Assembly: GCF_021462225.1 (NCBI RefSeq) | Contig: NC_061794.1 | Coordinates: 19,423,784 to 19,487,783 of the forward strand | Origin: Girardinichthys multiradiatus | Taxonomy: Eukaryota; Chordata; Actinopteri; Cyprinodontiformes; Goodeidae | Reading direction: 5' to 3' | Length of the DNA stretch: 64,000 nucleotides | In this document: positions 47,291-59,462 of the stretch, piece by piece | Layout of the letters: the number at the start of each line of letters is the position of its first letter | How positions within the stretch are numbered: position 1 is the first letter of the stretch | The notes under the pieces: generated by a model | Databases searched by the model: none | Told to the model about the DNA's origin: nothing | The model's input: the letters and a program-made list of their open reading frames with translations, nothing else | Made by a program: the position numbers and the translations under genes

Positions 47291-48096
47291 ACGCTGGATG
47301 AATATTTTTTGCCAGGGAGCGTGCATTTCCCCCATAGCTCTACTTGGAACTACAAATAAATTCATACTAAGGTACAATAAATTAATCTGTATGCACGTTA
47401 AGAAGTATATTATAGTACTTTTGCCAGCAATCCATCTTTTGATAACTAACTTTTTGTCCACTGTGGTCCACAAACAGGCCCAGGCCTGCTGGAACCGAGG
47501 AGGTTACTGTAACTCAGCTCTCAATTATCCCCTGAATAAAGAATGCAATGCCTGACCCAAGATAAAGTTGGTGATGAACATCTGGACAGCTGCTTTCATT
47601 GTAAGGAACAAAAATACTAACCATCCTGCTCACAGACGTGTTGTGCAATTCAGATGTACAAATATGGGATAGTTTATGGGGCTCGACTGGTACAATTATA
47701 CTTTACCAAGACAGCACAATAACAAATTGACAGGCTGGGGAAAAAAAAAAAAAAAGTTATTTTAGCACACATGTGTGTTATCATGAGTCAACATTGTGAG
47801 AAATACCTAAAGAATTTAATTCAGAAGGGAGGCTTTCTTCCTTCCAAGTATTTGGAGGAAATATTTATTTGTTTGTTGCAGAACCATCACTAGTTGACCA
47901 ACACTGCCAACTTTCATAAACACAAAGCGGGTAAGTAGTTTCGAGCTCAAAAAGATAGAACTGTAAGTAAACTTTAAATCGTTTTTTTTATGCATCAAAG
48001 ACGCAGCCATTGTCTTTATTTTCCAAACATTTCTGCGATACAAACTCGGGTAGCTACTAGTTCTTCGGCGAGCGGGGACACTGTAAACACACTCAC
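47291..48096. other. no recognised coding sequence
   Basis: Presumed first intron of tmem51 if the upstream noncoding exon is real. An A-run lies at 47742-47755. Confidence 0.35.
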
Positions 48097-48250
48097 CTCT
48101 GCACCATTTGCCAGTCTTCCTCCTCTTTCTTTAACAAAGCTATAGGTCGCTATGCTGTTTATATTTAATCTCTTACGAGCTCGGTTGTAAGCAGACCGTT
48201 TTCGTTTATAGATCAGGAACTTTCCTCTAAGAAGGATGGGCCCGGGCAGA
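48097..48250 (-). promoter_or_regulatory. candidate first exon/promoter of tmem51
   Basis: A minus-strand donor GTGCAGAG|GTGAGTG at 48097 lies in a locally GC-richer patch (gcgagcgggg, tgggcccgggc up to about 48245) in otherwise AT-rich DNA. This fits a noncoding 5' exon and promoter about 2.8 kb upstream of the start codon. No transcript evidence is available. Confidence 0.3.
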
Positions 48251-51200
48251 ATTAGAAGCAGGAAGGAGGGGGCTTCAGCTGCAGCTCACTTCCAGTTTGA
48301 TTAACCCTTTCACTACTGGGTTACTCACACAGCCAGATTGGAGCCAAATACTTTGCAGGACAAAATTCTCCACCCTGCAGGATGTTAAAGCGACATCCTG
48401 CTTGTTGGATGTTTTGAAAAACTATATTTTCTATGTTCCCATAGTAAATTTACATGCCCATATCAATGTTAGGTGTATTTTTTTAGGTTGTGTGTGGATG
48501 ACCATCATGTGTAGGCCCAAAAAGGATTTTGCTCAGGTCAGATGAGTACTAAGAAGGCCTGGGCTCACACTTGGGTGGACTACCTACAGCCCATATTGGA
48601 AATATAGTTGGGCTCCCCATGTAAGTCTAAACTGGTTTTCGAGTGGGTAGTAAGAAAATCGGTACAAACTGTACAACACATATGGTTCCTAATTTCCGCC
48701 TAAAATTGTCCTGCATTAATACTATACAGGCAGTTGACACTGACCCATTTTGGATTCTACAGATACTTTCAAATGTTCTTCAGCCCATTTTGTTTTACAT
48801 ATATGGGCCCAGTGAGCATTGACTTGACAATGTATAATTATTTGAAATCAATGCTATCATAGCCCCACCTCTCCTCTCTAACATTCAACCCCAAGTAAGG
48901 TAGAGGTAACAACAGCAAGTTTTACACACATGCCCCACATTCTCTTTTTGTTTTTGGTGTATTTATGTATCTTTTTTACAATGGCACATAAAAGCCATTG
49001 TAAAAAAGAGTCAATTACTTGCAAAGATAAAGTAATTTCTATAAATGATGCCTTGTTTATAAAGAACTTGTTGAAAGACAAATATATTGTTTAAGAGAAA
49101 ATATTTTAATTTGGCCATAAAAATCTAAATTTGATGTGGACCTGAGTTTAATCTATTATAATTTGCAATTGTAAAGTAATCTAGTGTGGGTCAGGCACCA
49201 AAACTAGCTAAATCCGGTGCTGGTTCTCACTTCCCTTTACTGCTGCTGTAAATAGTGCAAAGAGTGCCAAGAAAATTAAATTAGCATCCAAGGTTTATGA
49301 CAATTAATGATGACAAAACCAATAAAAAAAAGTAAAACCTGTTTGCAAGTACCTAAAATTAGCCTGAAAGGTCAAGCCTACAAGTATTATTAGGTTAAAG
49401 ACAGCAGGCAATCGGTACTTGTCTAAGTAATTCAATTGAAGTGCAACCTAAAGAGATTTTTGCCAAAGAACCACAGAGCATGGTGTGTTGTGGCTGTAAA
49501 CCGGATTCAGACATAATAAATGTAGTTTTTATAAGCAGTTATTCAACATTTAAACTGAACTGAATCTAGAATAATTTAAATGGAATTTTAAAATTCAGGT
49601 TTGAAAAAAAGACAATAAAGGATTTTTTTCTAAAACGTTTATCTTTGAAGAAAAATGCTTATAATGACTGTTGGTGTATCAGTGGCATGCAGGGTACCAA
49701 AGCGAATGTTGGCGTTCATGTTGGCATTTTGTTACTTTTACCTATTTCTGCAGTGCATCTGCACACTATTTGAAGTCAGGGTTGTCTTTGCTGCATCAGT
49801 CTGTTTAATATCCCAATTGCGAAGAGTTGCTTGCATGTAATATTTGGTGGGCTATATTAGTTCAGATGGAATGCATCACAACTTTGCTTACCAATTTTTC
49901 AATGTTTTTATGACTGCTCTAACACAGGTCTTAGTGACCTAGAATGCTAAAGTTCAAGGAGAGTAATGGGAATATCATGATGAGAAAGAGAGTAGCTGTG
50001 TAAAGCAATTTACTATTATTTGCTGGCTGAATAATTTTACAACCCAGCTTCTTTTAAGTGTCAAACTAATTTAGCAAATAAACTAACTAAAAAGGCCTCT
50101 AATTTTCAGGTAGTAACTATAAAATGTTAAACCAGTCTTAGTACAACAACAACTGTCAACTACTTTTCATCTTTGGAACAACTGGAAAATTCCCAATGAT
50201 ATTTCCAGGAAGGTGTAACTGACCTTTTTCTTCATGCATTTTTACAACAACCATCAACAAGGCCAACGTCAGAAACACATACTAATTTATTAGCACTTCT
50301 ATACCTATTAAACCTAGTTTAATCATTGCAGGAACTTTACTTCCTCTTTGTAAATTTACCAAACACAGTCATGCCTCAGTTGCGGTTTGGTCAGTCACAT
50401 AACGTAATTTGTCTTTCATCATATGTTTTTTCTTTGCATCTGTATTTTAAAATGGACTTCTTTAAAATACACTCTACTTTGTGCTACACTTCATCATTCC
50501 AGTGCCAACAACTGTATCAACCTGCCAGAATGAGGAACAGTCCTGGTCTATTTTAGTATAATGGTATAACATTTCCAGCATTTGCCAAGCCGTTGCATTG
50601 TTCGTTTTCAATGAAGCTGCCTTGTTAGTCTGGGCTCTGGGGATGCTTTCTTCCTCTTAAGCTTTTGTCTGGTTCCCCCTGTTGCACCACATATGCAAAT
50701 AGAACAAGGGACAATATGCGTAGAGCCACAGTGAACGAGCCCTGATTACATCTGCTTGTCTGGATTGATGCTACATCACTGCCAGTCTGTAATCAAATTT
50801 GCTCTCAGCCACAAAGGAAAACATTACACTTGGTTACAAGCTTGATTTAAATGGCAGAAGCATCACATTTAGTTAACTTAAAACTACTGTAAGTAGATTA
50901 AGGTGGATCATTACATTAGATCAAAAAGAAGGTGGTCAAATAAAGTAAACCATTATTTTATTATTTTTTCTTTTTTTTTGTAGGGTTGTAAACAAATTCG
51001 CATGCATTACTGTGAACTTGTTGATATGGCTTTTATGGCTATAATGCCTGGTTATGAATTTCTGTTTCTTCATTCACTGTCTCTCTGCTGGAGCCTTTTA
51101 TTTCCCTATCATTCCTCTAATATCCAAGAGTACAAAGTATAACCACCCAAGTCGTTCGGGATAAAGGCTCTGTGAATAAGAGTAGGAAGTTGCGTCATGC

Positions 51201-51789
51201 TGAACTGCAGCAACTGGTAAACCATGACTCATCCCACATAATAGATGAATATTAACGGGGGTATAAATGTACAATTTTGAGGTGTAGTCTTGGCCAATAT
51301 TTTTGTCAGAGTATATGCATTGAACCACATGCTACTGTCTATATTTTTTTATATATTGGCTTATGTTTTGAATGACCAGGACTTCACTTATTTATAAATT
51401 TCAAGAATTTCCAAGTGGGAATGTTATGATATCTAATTTCCTATGAATGGTTTTACAATTTTCATGCTTATATTCTTGCTACAGTTAACAAGATGTGTAA
51501 TGTCCTATTAAATGTTGTGTTTTTGCTGTTTGGGTCCAATCTTCCAATAAAAATACCTAACCGTAGCTGTTTAACTCTACGATTGGTTGAAAGTTATACT
51601 TAGGGGAAACCTCTGTGGTTTTACTCAGCTTGGTCCCTTGGTCGTAGATCTTAAAGCATTTCCTCTTTTTACTTATTGTTTTTGTGGGACCATGCAGAGC
51701 ATAGAAATTGACATCCATCCATTATATTGTCTTTGAACTATTATAGTTATTACTTCTCATATTCCAATCCACACATAAATCTAGTTTCC
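48251..51789. other. AT-rich intergenic DNA, nothing recognised
   Basis: No gene, RNA or clear repeat was recognised. A short perfect hairpin occurs near 48971-49008 (cttttttacaatggc...gccattgtaaaaaag). Confidence 0.45.
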
Positions 51790-52040
51790 ATATTTACTCA
51801 ATACTTACAGGGTCATGGGGGCTGATACCTTTCTCTAACAACCATTGGGCAAGAGGCAGGGTTGACCTCAGACAGGTCTCCAGTCCATCACGGTGCAACA
51901 CAAGGACAAACAGGTCAACCATAGACACACACTCTTACACTTAAGGATAATTAAGAGTGGTCTCCTGACCAAATGCGCATGTTTTTTGGACAGTGCGAAA
52001 AATGGAGAACATCCAAATTCCACGCAGAAATCGTCCAGGC
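51790..52040 (-). repeat. dispersed teleost repeat, second copy
   Basis: The reverse complement of the family at 31881-32222. Recognisable parts are 'acagggtcatgggggctgat', 'gaggcagggttgacctcaga', 'tctccagtccatcacggtgc' and 'atgttttttggacagtgcg'. Confidence 0.6.
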
Positions 52041-52808
52041 CAGTATTTATCCCAAATTATCATTACATCATTACACGTTACAAGCTTTTAAGGATTTTAA
52101 CGAGATGTTGTTTCATATACTCCCTTTGAACTTATCTCTGATTAGGATGTATTTTGTGATTTTTATGGTAATTGGGCTAACCTTTGATGATGTATGGAGG
52201 GGCTGCATGATTAATTGCTTAAGAGGCAGGCAGCTGACTGAGGTGACAGATAGGTACTCACAGAATGCACTGGGCTTGGAGACAGAGGATGGGTAGCAAA
52301 ACTGTTAATTCTGTGTAATTGGCAACATCTTTCCGGCTAATTTTGGTACCCCGGATAACAAGTACACGTGCAAATTGTACCCTTGCAAGCAAGAAACTGT
52401 TGATTGGTTCCATAGCAGTGTCTCTGAATCCAGTTGGACTTGCAGTGTTCTTCAGCTGATATCCTTTTGTGCAGGCAAAACATGGTGGGGTCTGTTGCAA
52501 AACCTATCCTGCGGTGCTGTGCAAATCGTATCTGTGTCAAAACCTGAAGCAGTAATGGAAATAGTGGAGACTGCCACCACACCTCGGCCAGTACAGTTGG
52601 TTACCATGGAAACTCTAGGTGCAGGTTAGTGGACAGACATTGCAGAGTAAGGCTTCTTCTTCTTTTTCATTTAACCTTTTTTGACCAGGAAACACTCACT
52701 GAAATTAAAATCTTTATTATAAGAGAATCATGACAGCAGCACAGAAACAATTTTACACGAAAAAAAATTTAACGTTAATGTATACAACAATGACAGTATG
52801 AACAAGTT

Positions 52809-53045
52809 TTAAATGCATGTACTACTTTCTAAGTTGTCTAAGAACTTGTTAAATGTCTTCAGAGAGATCAGCCCTTGGAATCCTGAATCATTCTGCAATT
52901 GATTCCAGATAGACTGAGCTGCACATTGAAAAGACAACTTCCCTGCTGTAATCCGGTCCATTGGGACCATGAGATGGTAAATGTTCTGTAAGTGAAGAGA
53001 GTCTTTTGGTTGACGTAGCTTAGCAGGTATGCATACCATTCTTAA
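52809..53045 (-). mobile_element. possible LINE 3' end relic
   Basis: The minus strand reads PAKLRQPKDSLHLQNIYHL, then DRITAGKLSFQCAAQSIWNQ and SLKTFNKFLDNL. The pattern SFxxxAxxxWNxLQ...SLxxFKxxL is that of the extreme C-terminus of many fish LINE polyproteins. No RT motif accompanies it. Confidence 0.4.
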
Positions 53046-53197
53046 TGTACCATGCAGTACATTAAGAATTGTTTCATAAATTATGAATGAAGATGCACCA
53101 CTGTTTTATTCTTCTGGTGGACAGAGGAGACCAGTCTACCCTCTCATATCAAAGCAATGGTGAGTATGAAATTTGACACTTGTTTTAAAAATAAGAA

Positions 53198-53400
53198 CAC
53201 AGGGCCCAGCGCAGCGGTAGAGTGCGCAGCCAATGTATAGAGAGGTTTCGGCCGTCGATCAATTGTCCCCATAGCGACCTGTGCTGCTTATGTTTCCCAC
53301 TCTTCACCCCTTTTCCTGTCTTCCTACTTTTAAAAGAAAATTACAAAAAAGGCCAATTGAGACTCAAAAACAAATCTTAAAAATAAAAATAAATCAACTA
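53198..53400 (+). repeat. tRNA-derived SINE-like copy
   Basis: It begins 'ggcccagcgcagcggtagag', with an A-box-like 'gcggtagagtgcgc', then a degenerate B-box region near 53250. The text 'cccactcttcaccccttttc' then 'ctgtc' and an A-rich 3' end follow. I recognise this as a common fish SINE pattern. Confidence 0.6.
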
Positions 53401-54380
53401 AAAACACATGACAAACTGAGTTTAACATATGCAGGACAACATGGTGTTGTTTCCTTTTTAGTGACTCAATGACCTCATCAACAAACTTCAAAGCTCCTGT
53501 AGTTGTGCTGTGATTGTTTTCTTCAACCGGATTAAAAACTAGATAAAATATTGTTTGATGTCGAGTACTCTTTCAATTGCTTACTGACAACGGCTTGCTC
53601 AAAATAATTTAATTTCTTTGGCAACGCCTCCTGGTTCTTAGTTGTAAAAATATAACAGAAGATGCTCTCGTCCTGTTTAATCTCCCAATATTTGAAGAAA
53701 AATATTATTTCATTCATAACATCAAAATAATGGAAATGCAGTTTCATTTCATTGTATGTTTTTGAGAAATATATAAAAATGACAGTCAATTATAGGCTAC
53801 TTTTTGTGTTGTTTGAAACATTCCTTATTCTTTCATTTTTTCAAACTTTTTACAAACGTTAATTTCCTTACAACAGCCATCTTTTGTTAGCATTGTAATG
53901 TTTACTGCACAGTATAAAACTCCAATTTCTTCAGACATAATGGTGTAAATGTACAACATGAAAATAACTGTACACATGAAAACTTTATTTAATTCTGATC
54001 TTTTTTAATTGTCCACCACATTGAGAAGGTGTCACAAAGGACAGAACTGGACAAAACAGAGCATTTTACGATGGAACCTTTTTTCTTTTAAATCATTAAG
54101 TAGTCTCTATTATACATTGAGTCAAACAATCAAATATTTCAGAAGAATAATCAGTTTGACTGTCAGAGTTGGTAAACTAAAACAATCCAGCAAAAGACAT
54201 TTACACACATAATAAAAAAATAAGTTGTTTGACTCAGGTTTCCTACTTAAGAGCATAAAAATTTGTGCACAATTTACTTAAATCATGAAACTTTTAAAAA
54301 GAAACATATTCTTTTTATGAAGTGCAACATGTCCTGTAAAGGCTCAGAGAATATTCGCTGCAGTTTCAGTTTTTAGGCCA
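53401..54380 (-). other. probable 3' UTR/downstream region of the kazrin-like gene
   Basis: No coding region was recognised. A minus-strand AATAAA near 53983-53988 could end a 3' UTR of about 400 bp, but this is not certain. Confidence 0.35.
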
Positions 54381-55319
54381 TCACACATTGGTGATCTCAA
54401 TGCTGGAGTAACCACGGATCGGGCTTCCTTCGGCTCTAGGGGGAGTGCGATCTCGAACGTCCCGAGGTAGGGAGCCAAAACTGCTATGGCAACTAAGGTC
54501 CCGCCCACCCCGGTTTTTGGAGCTGAACCCCATTGGAGGCTGAAACAGTAAAAAAACATATCACTGCAAATAAATACAACAAACACATTTTCTTGGTAGA
54601 TTTCATTTTTATATTTTTTTATTTATACAATAATGAAAAATAAATTCTCTGCAGTGAGACCAAAAGTGTTTACAGAAGAACAAAGACAAAATTTAAGAGA
54701 CACCCTTTTGTTTCTGATTACCTTGATAGCCCTTCTTCTTAGAGAGCCCTCATCATCTGTGTGTCGGGGGTTAGAGCTGGGAGGTCTGGTCAAGGAGTTC
54801 TGCCGAAGTGGTGTTGGTGGAGTTATTATACCTGAATGATCATAGCTTTGTTGTGCATTTGCTCTGCAGGGAAGCATAGTAAGAAAAGAGTATGGAAGAT
54901 CAAAACAAGTAGCATTAGAAGACAGCATAGACCTTTGCATAGCATTTACAAATAAACAGAAAATATATTATCATGTATGATAATACAGTTTATTAAATAT
55001 CAGCTGAAGAAAAAACAAGTCCACTCCTGACTTCTTCAGCATATTAGTGATCAAATTAGAATAGCAGTAGTGGCAAAATGTATCATCTGCCAACTAACTG
55101 TAACATTGTCCCTCCTACTGCAGCAAATACATACATAAACATTTGTTCACACCTGGCTGAGCCAATCAGTGCCCTCATTTCCTCGTCAAGGTGTCGGCGG
55201 ACCATTTGTTTGCTGCTGGGGATTCCCAGAACTGCAGCCATGGAGTCAGTGTTGAAAGAGGGGTCTAGCATCATAACAGCTCCATGAACTCCACTACTGA
55301 GAAGGATGTCAGCATATTC
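54381..55319 (-). CDS. kazn: kazrin-like SAM-domain protein, last three coding exons
   Basis: Exons 55153-55319, 54722-54863 and 54381-54539 have AG/GT sites and join in phase, giving 155 residues to the stop. The first exon encodes the end of a SAM domain of the liprin/kazrin type (LLSSGVHGAVMMLDPSFNTD, then LGIPSSKQMVRRHLDEEMRA). The other two encode a Ser/Pro/Arg-rich tail (HSGIITPPTPLRQNS and a terminal RGYSSIEITNV). In human the KAZN gene lies next to TMEM51, as here, which supports kazrin over liprin. Kazrins are scaffold proteins linked to cell junctions and endosomal traffic. The upstream exons were not found within the window; they presumably lie beyond 64000 or in unrecognised small exons among the transposons. 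Confidence 0.72.
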
Positions 55320-56029
55320 CTGGTAGCAAAGATTGAAAAAAGAAATAGACTTTCAATATGTCTTTTTAGTCCTGTGTTTAATGACATAAGAAAAAAGCCC
55401 GTCTTATAATCTATATTGATTAAAAATTAAGACAATGTAAGTGAGTATAAAATTTAAAAAAAACATCTGGTCTGTTTACAATGCCAGATAGACATTCTTA
55501 TCTGTAACTGTAGTCAGTGTTAAAGGAAATGCTTGTTCTGTACCAAGGAGGATGTAATCTGGCAGGTCCTGTGGCTATTTAAGGTAAAGTTACAAAGGGC
55601 CTTTTTAATCTGCTTCTTATCTCACATTACATCATTAGAAATAAATACCCTAGTTTCCCTAAGTAACCAAGCAACGTTTGATTCAGTAAAGATCTACCTT
55701 GGATATTTGGGCTATTGCCACTGCTCTATTCTCTTTATCAGTTTCACTATCTCATTTTATTGTAGCCTATCATAGACTGTTAATAAAAGGGAAAACTGCC
55801 AATAAACCTATTAGAATTTTAGGACTTAACCTTGAAAACATTAATAGTTGTTGTTGTCCTGCTTCAAAATGATCTTTGATTATTAACAAGTTTTTCCTAA
55901 GTAAACCTGTTTTAACTGAATTTTTAACCATATCCATATCCTTTCAACCATTTGCGACTGTTGACCACAGGATTTGTTCTCTTGTCTGTTCCTGTTCTCT
56001 TTGAGATCTATTCTCTATACACACACACA
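55320..56029. other. intron DNA, nothing recognised
   Basis: No coding signal before the truncated Tc1 family B copy. A short CA run lies near 56018-56030, at the truncation point. Confidence 0.4.
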
Positions 56030-56059
56030 CAGTATTATATACAGACACATCTCTAGAAC

Positions 56060-56797
56060 AACTGTTAAGAGGAGACTGTGTGAATCAGGCCTTCATGGTA
56101 AAATAGCTGCTAGGAAACCACTGCTGATGACAGGCAACAAGCAGAAGAGACTTGTTTGGGCTAAAGAACACAAGGAATTGACATTAGACCAGTGGAAATC
56201 TGTGCTTTGGTCTGATGAGTCCAAGTTTGAGATCTTTGGTTCCAACCACTGTGTCTTCGTGCGGCGCAGAAGAGGTGAACGGATGGACTCTACATGCCTG
56301 GTTCCCACCATGAAGCATGGAGGAGGAGGTGTGATGGTGTGGGGGTGCTTTGCTGGTGACACTGTTGGGGATTTATTCAAAATTGAAGACATACTGAACC
56401 AGCATGGCTACCACAGCATCTTGCAGCGGCATGCTATTCCATCCGGTTGGCGTTTAGTTGGACCATCATTTATTTTTCAACCGGACAATGACTCCAAACA
56501 CACCTCCAGGCTGTGTAAGGGCTATTTGACCAAGAAGGAGAGCAATGGGGTGCTGCGCCAGATGACCTGGCCTCCACAGTCACCGGACCTGAACCCAATC
56601 GAGATGGTTTGGGGTGAGCTGGATCGCAGAGTGAAGGCAAAAGGGCTAATAAGTACTAAGCATCTCTGGGAACTCCTTCAAGACTGTTAGAAAACCATTT
56701 CAGGTGACTACCTCTTGAAGCTCATCAACAGAATGCCAAGTGTGTGCGGAGCAGTAGTCAAAGCAGAAGGTGACTACTTTGAAGAACCTAGAATATA
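56060..56797 (+). pseudogene. Tc1-like family B transposase, truncated
   Basis: Continuous similarity starts at SRTTVKRRLCESGLHGKIAA (end of the second DNA-binding helix-turn-helix). It includes SVLWSDESKFEIFGSN (first Asp), VMVWGCFAGD, QPDNDSKHTS (second Asp) and PDLNPIEMVWGEL (Glu). A TAG stop at 56688-56690 replaces the Trp codon present in copy 2 (LLQDCW). The tail then continues as SGDYLLKLINRMPSVCGAVV to KAEGDYFEEPRI. It has no start codon of its own. Confidence 0.88.
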
Positions 56798-58407
56798 CAG
56801 GTCCTTCTCAAAATATTAGCATATTGTGATAAAGTTCATTATTTTCCATAATGTCATGATGAAAATTTAACATTCATATATTTTAGATTCATTGCACACT
56901 AACTGAAATATTTCAGGTCTTTTATTGTCTTAATACGGATGATTTTGGCATACAGCTCATGAAAACCCAAAATTCCTATCTCACAAAATTAGCATATCAT
57001 TAAAAGGGTCTCTAAACGAGCTATGAACCTAATCATCTGAATCAACGAGTTAACTCTAAACACCTGCAAAAGATTCCTGAGGCCTTTAAAACTCCCAGCC
57101 TGGTTCATCACTCAAAACCCCAATCATGGGTAAGACTGCCGACCTGACTGCTGTCCAGAAGGCCACTATTGACACCCTCAAGCAAGAGGGTAAGACACAG
57201 AAAGAAATTTCTGAACGAATAGGCTGTTCCCAGAGTGCTGTATCAAGGCACCTCAGTGGGAAGTCTGTGGGAAGGAAAAAGTGTGGCAGAAAACGCTGCA
57301 CAATGAGAAGAGGTGACCGGACCCTGAGGAAGATTGTGGAGAAGGGCCGATTCCAGACCTTGGGGGACCTGCGGAGCCAGTGGACTGAGTCTGGAGTAGA
57401 AACATCCAGAGCCACCGTGCACAGGCGTGTGCAGGAAATGGGCTACAGGTGCCACATTCCCCAGGTCAAGCCACTTTTGAACCAGAAACAGCGGCAGAAG
57501 CGCCTGACCTGGGCTACAGAGAAGCAGTACCGGACTGTTGCTCAGTGGTCCAAAGTACTTTTTTTGGATGAAAGCAAATTCTGCATGTCATTCAGAAATC
57601 AAGGTGCCAGAGGCTGGAGGAAGACTGGGGAGAAGGAAATGCCAAAATGCCAGAAGTCCAGTGTCAAGTACCCACAGTCAGTGATGGTCTGGGGTACCGT
57701 GTCAGCTGCTGCTGTTGGTCCACTGTGTTTTATCAAGGGCAGGGTCAATGCAGCTAGCTATCAGGAGATTTTGGAGCACTTCATGCTTCCATCTGCTGAA
57801 AAGCTTTATGGAGATGAAGATTTCATTTTTCAGCACGACCTTGCACCTGCTCACAGTGCCAAAACCACTGGTAAATGGTTTACTGACCATGGTATCACTG
57901 TGCTCAATTGGCCTGCCAACTCTCCTGACCTGAACCCCATTGAGAATCTGTGGGATATTGTGAAGAGAACGTTGAGAGACTCAAGACCCAACACTCTGGA
58001 TGAGCTAAAGGCCTCTATCGAAGCATCCTGGGCCTCCATAAGACCTCAGCAGTGCCACAGGCTGATTGCCTCCATGCCACGCCGCATTGAAGCAGTCATT
58101 TCTGCAAAAGGATTCCCGACCAAGTATTGAGTGCATAACTGTACATGATTATTTGAAGGTTGACGTTTTTTGTATTAAAAACACTTTTCTTTTATTGGTC
58201 GGATGAAATATGCTAATTTTGTGAGATAGGAAGTTTGGGTTTTCATGAGCTGTATGCCAAAATCATCCGTATTAAGACAATAAAAGACCTGAAATATTTC
58301 AGTTAGTGTGCAATGAATCTAAAATATATGAATGTTAAATTTTCATCATGACATTATGGAAAATAATGAACTTTATCACAATATGCTAATACTTTGAGAA
58401 GGACCTG
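56798..58407 (+). mobile_element. Tc1/mariner element, family A, copy 3 (most complete)
   Basis: A 1610-bp element with both inverted ends and TA on each side, inserted in family B copy 1. It is the longest of the four family A copies; the other lengths (1594, 1577, 1552) are this length minus deletions that can be located. The left terminal region reads caggtccttctcaaaatatt. The right end has one change (ctaatactttgag for ctaatattttgag). Confidence 0.96.
57126..58130 (+). CDS. Tc1-like DD34E transposase, full-length ORF
   Basis: 334 aa, the only unbroken transposase in the window. The N-terminal paired-type helix-turn-helix region spans about residues 8-45 (DLTAVQKATIDTLKQEG, SQSAVSRHL). 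A second DNA-binding region and a basic stretch (GRKKCGRKR) follow. The catalytic triad is Asp148 (LDES), Asp238 (QHDLAPAH) and Glu273 (NPIENLW), with 34 residues between the last two. It would cut and paste elements with matching ends in the nucleus. Several residues differ from all sister copies, for example Leu147 where they have Ser before the first Asp, Arg157 for Gly and Gly163 for Val. Activity is therefore doubtful even though the frame is open. Confidence 0.93.
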   Translation: MGKTADLTAVQKATIDTLKQEGKTQKEISERIGCSQSAVSRHLSGKSVGRKKCGRKRCTMRRGDRTLRKIVEKGRFQTLGDLRSQWTESGVETSRATVHRRVQEMGYRCHIPQVKPLLNQKQRQKRLTWATEKQYRTVAQWSKVLFLDESKFCMSFRNQGARGWRKTGEKEMPKCQKSSVKYPQSVMVWGTVSAAAVGPLCFIKGRVNAASYQEILEHFMLPSAEKLYGDEDFIFQHDLAPAHSAKTTGKWFTDHGITVLNWPANSPDLNPIENLWDIVKRTLRDSRPNTLDELKASIEASWASIRPQQCHRLIASMPRRIEAVISAKGFPTKY

Positions 58408-58560
58408 TAAGACATATTTTCAGTTGTTTCACACTTGTTTGTTCAGTATATAATTCCACATGTGTTAATTCATAGTTTTGATGCCTTCAATGTGAAGCTA
58501 CAATATTCATGGTCATGAAAATAAAGAAAACTCTTTGAATGAGAAGGTGTGCCCAAACTC

Positions 58561-58593
58561 TCGGTCTGTACTGTATATATATATATATATATT
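58561..58593. repeat. short (AT)n tract
   Basis: Alternating TA at about 58573-58592, at the junction of the family B right end and the truncated family C copy. Confidence 0.85.
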
Positions 58594-59454
58594 GGATGCA
58601 CATGGTCCTCAAGAATGGTTCGGTAGTCCTGGGCAGTGACGCGCCCATCTAGCACAAGTATTGGGCCAAGGGAATGCCATGATATGGCAGCCCAAACCAT
58701 CACTGATCCACCCCCATGCTTCACTCTGGGCATGCAACAGTCTGGGTGGTATGCTTATTTGGGGCTTCTCCACACCGTAACTCTCTCTGATGTGGGGAAA
58801 ACAGTAAAGGTGGACTCATCAGAGAACAATACATGTTTCACATTGTCCACAGCCCAAGATTTGCGGTCCTTGCACCATTGAAACCGATGTTTGGCATTGG
58901 CATGAGTGACCAAAGGTTTGGCTATAGCAGCCCGTGTATATTGACCCTGTGGAGCTCCCAATGGACAGTTCTGGTGGAAACAGGAGAGTTGAGGTGCACA
59001 TTTAATTCTGCCGTGATTTGGGCAGCCATGGTTTTATGTTTTTTGGATACAATCCGGGTTAGCACCCGAACATCCCTTTCAGACAGCTTCCTCTTGCATA
59101 CACAGTTAATCCTGTTGGATGTGGTTCGTCCTTCTTGGTGGTATGCTGACATTACCCTGGATACCGTGGTTCTTGATACATCACAAAGACTTGTTGTCTT
59201 GGTCACAGATGCGCCAGCAAGACGTGCACCAACAATTTGTCCTCTTTTGAACTCTGGTATGTCACCCATAATGTTGTGTGCATTTCAATATTTTGAGAAA
59301 ACTGTGCTCTTACCCTGCTAATTGAACCTTCACACTCTGCTCTTACTGGTGCAATGTGCAATCAATGAAGACTGGCTCCCAGGCTGGTCCAATTTAGCCT
59401 TGAAACCTCCCACACTAAAATGACAGGTGTTTCAGTTTCATTGTCCAACCCCTG
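58594..59454 (-). mobile_element. Tc1-like element, family C, truncated
   Basis: A minus-strand transposase in pieces. An N-terminal helix-turn-helix frame (58922-59269) has GDIPEFKRGQIVGARLAGAS and VSRTTVSRVMSAY. Then come SVSMVQ/HRFQWCKDRKSWAVDNVKHV with FSDESTF (first Asp; 58755-58961), and MPRVKHGGGSVMVWAAISWH to AQDYRTILEDHV (58594-58733). Frameshifts separate the pieces. The C-terminal third with the second Asp and Glu is missing where the AT tract begins. The intact right end reads 'gtttcattgtccaacccctg' next to TA. Confidence 0.85.
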
Positions 59455-59462
59455 TACATATA

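Larger units (their letters stand above)
56030..58560 (+). mobile_element. Tc1-like element, family B, copy 1 (5'-truncated, split)
   Basis: The coding text starts abruptly after a CA-rich patch and lacks the 5' end and N-terminal third. At 56797 it is interrupted by a complete family A element and resumes at 58408 with 'agacatattttcagttgttt', ending 'ttgaatgagaaggtgtg' near 58555. The same text runs uninterrupted (inverted) in copy 2 around 61085-61235, which proves the nesting. Confidence 0.85.

Noticed and set aside
52258..52629. Overlapping frames on both strands of about 80 aa
   Set aside because: No domain, no consistent splice sites and no known repeat. They look like chance frames.
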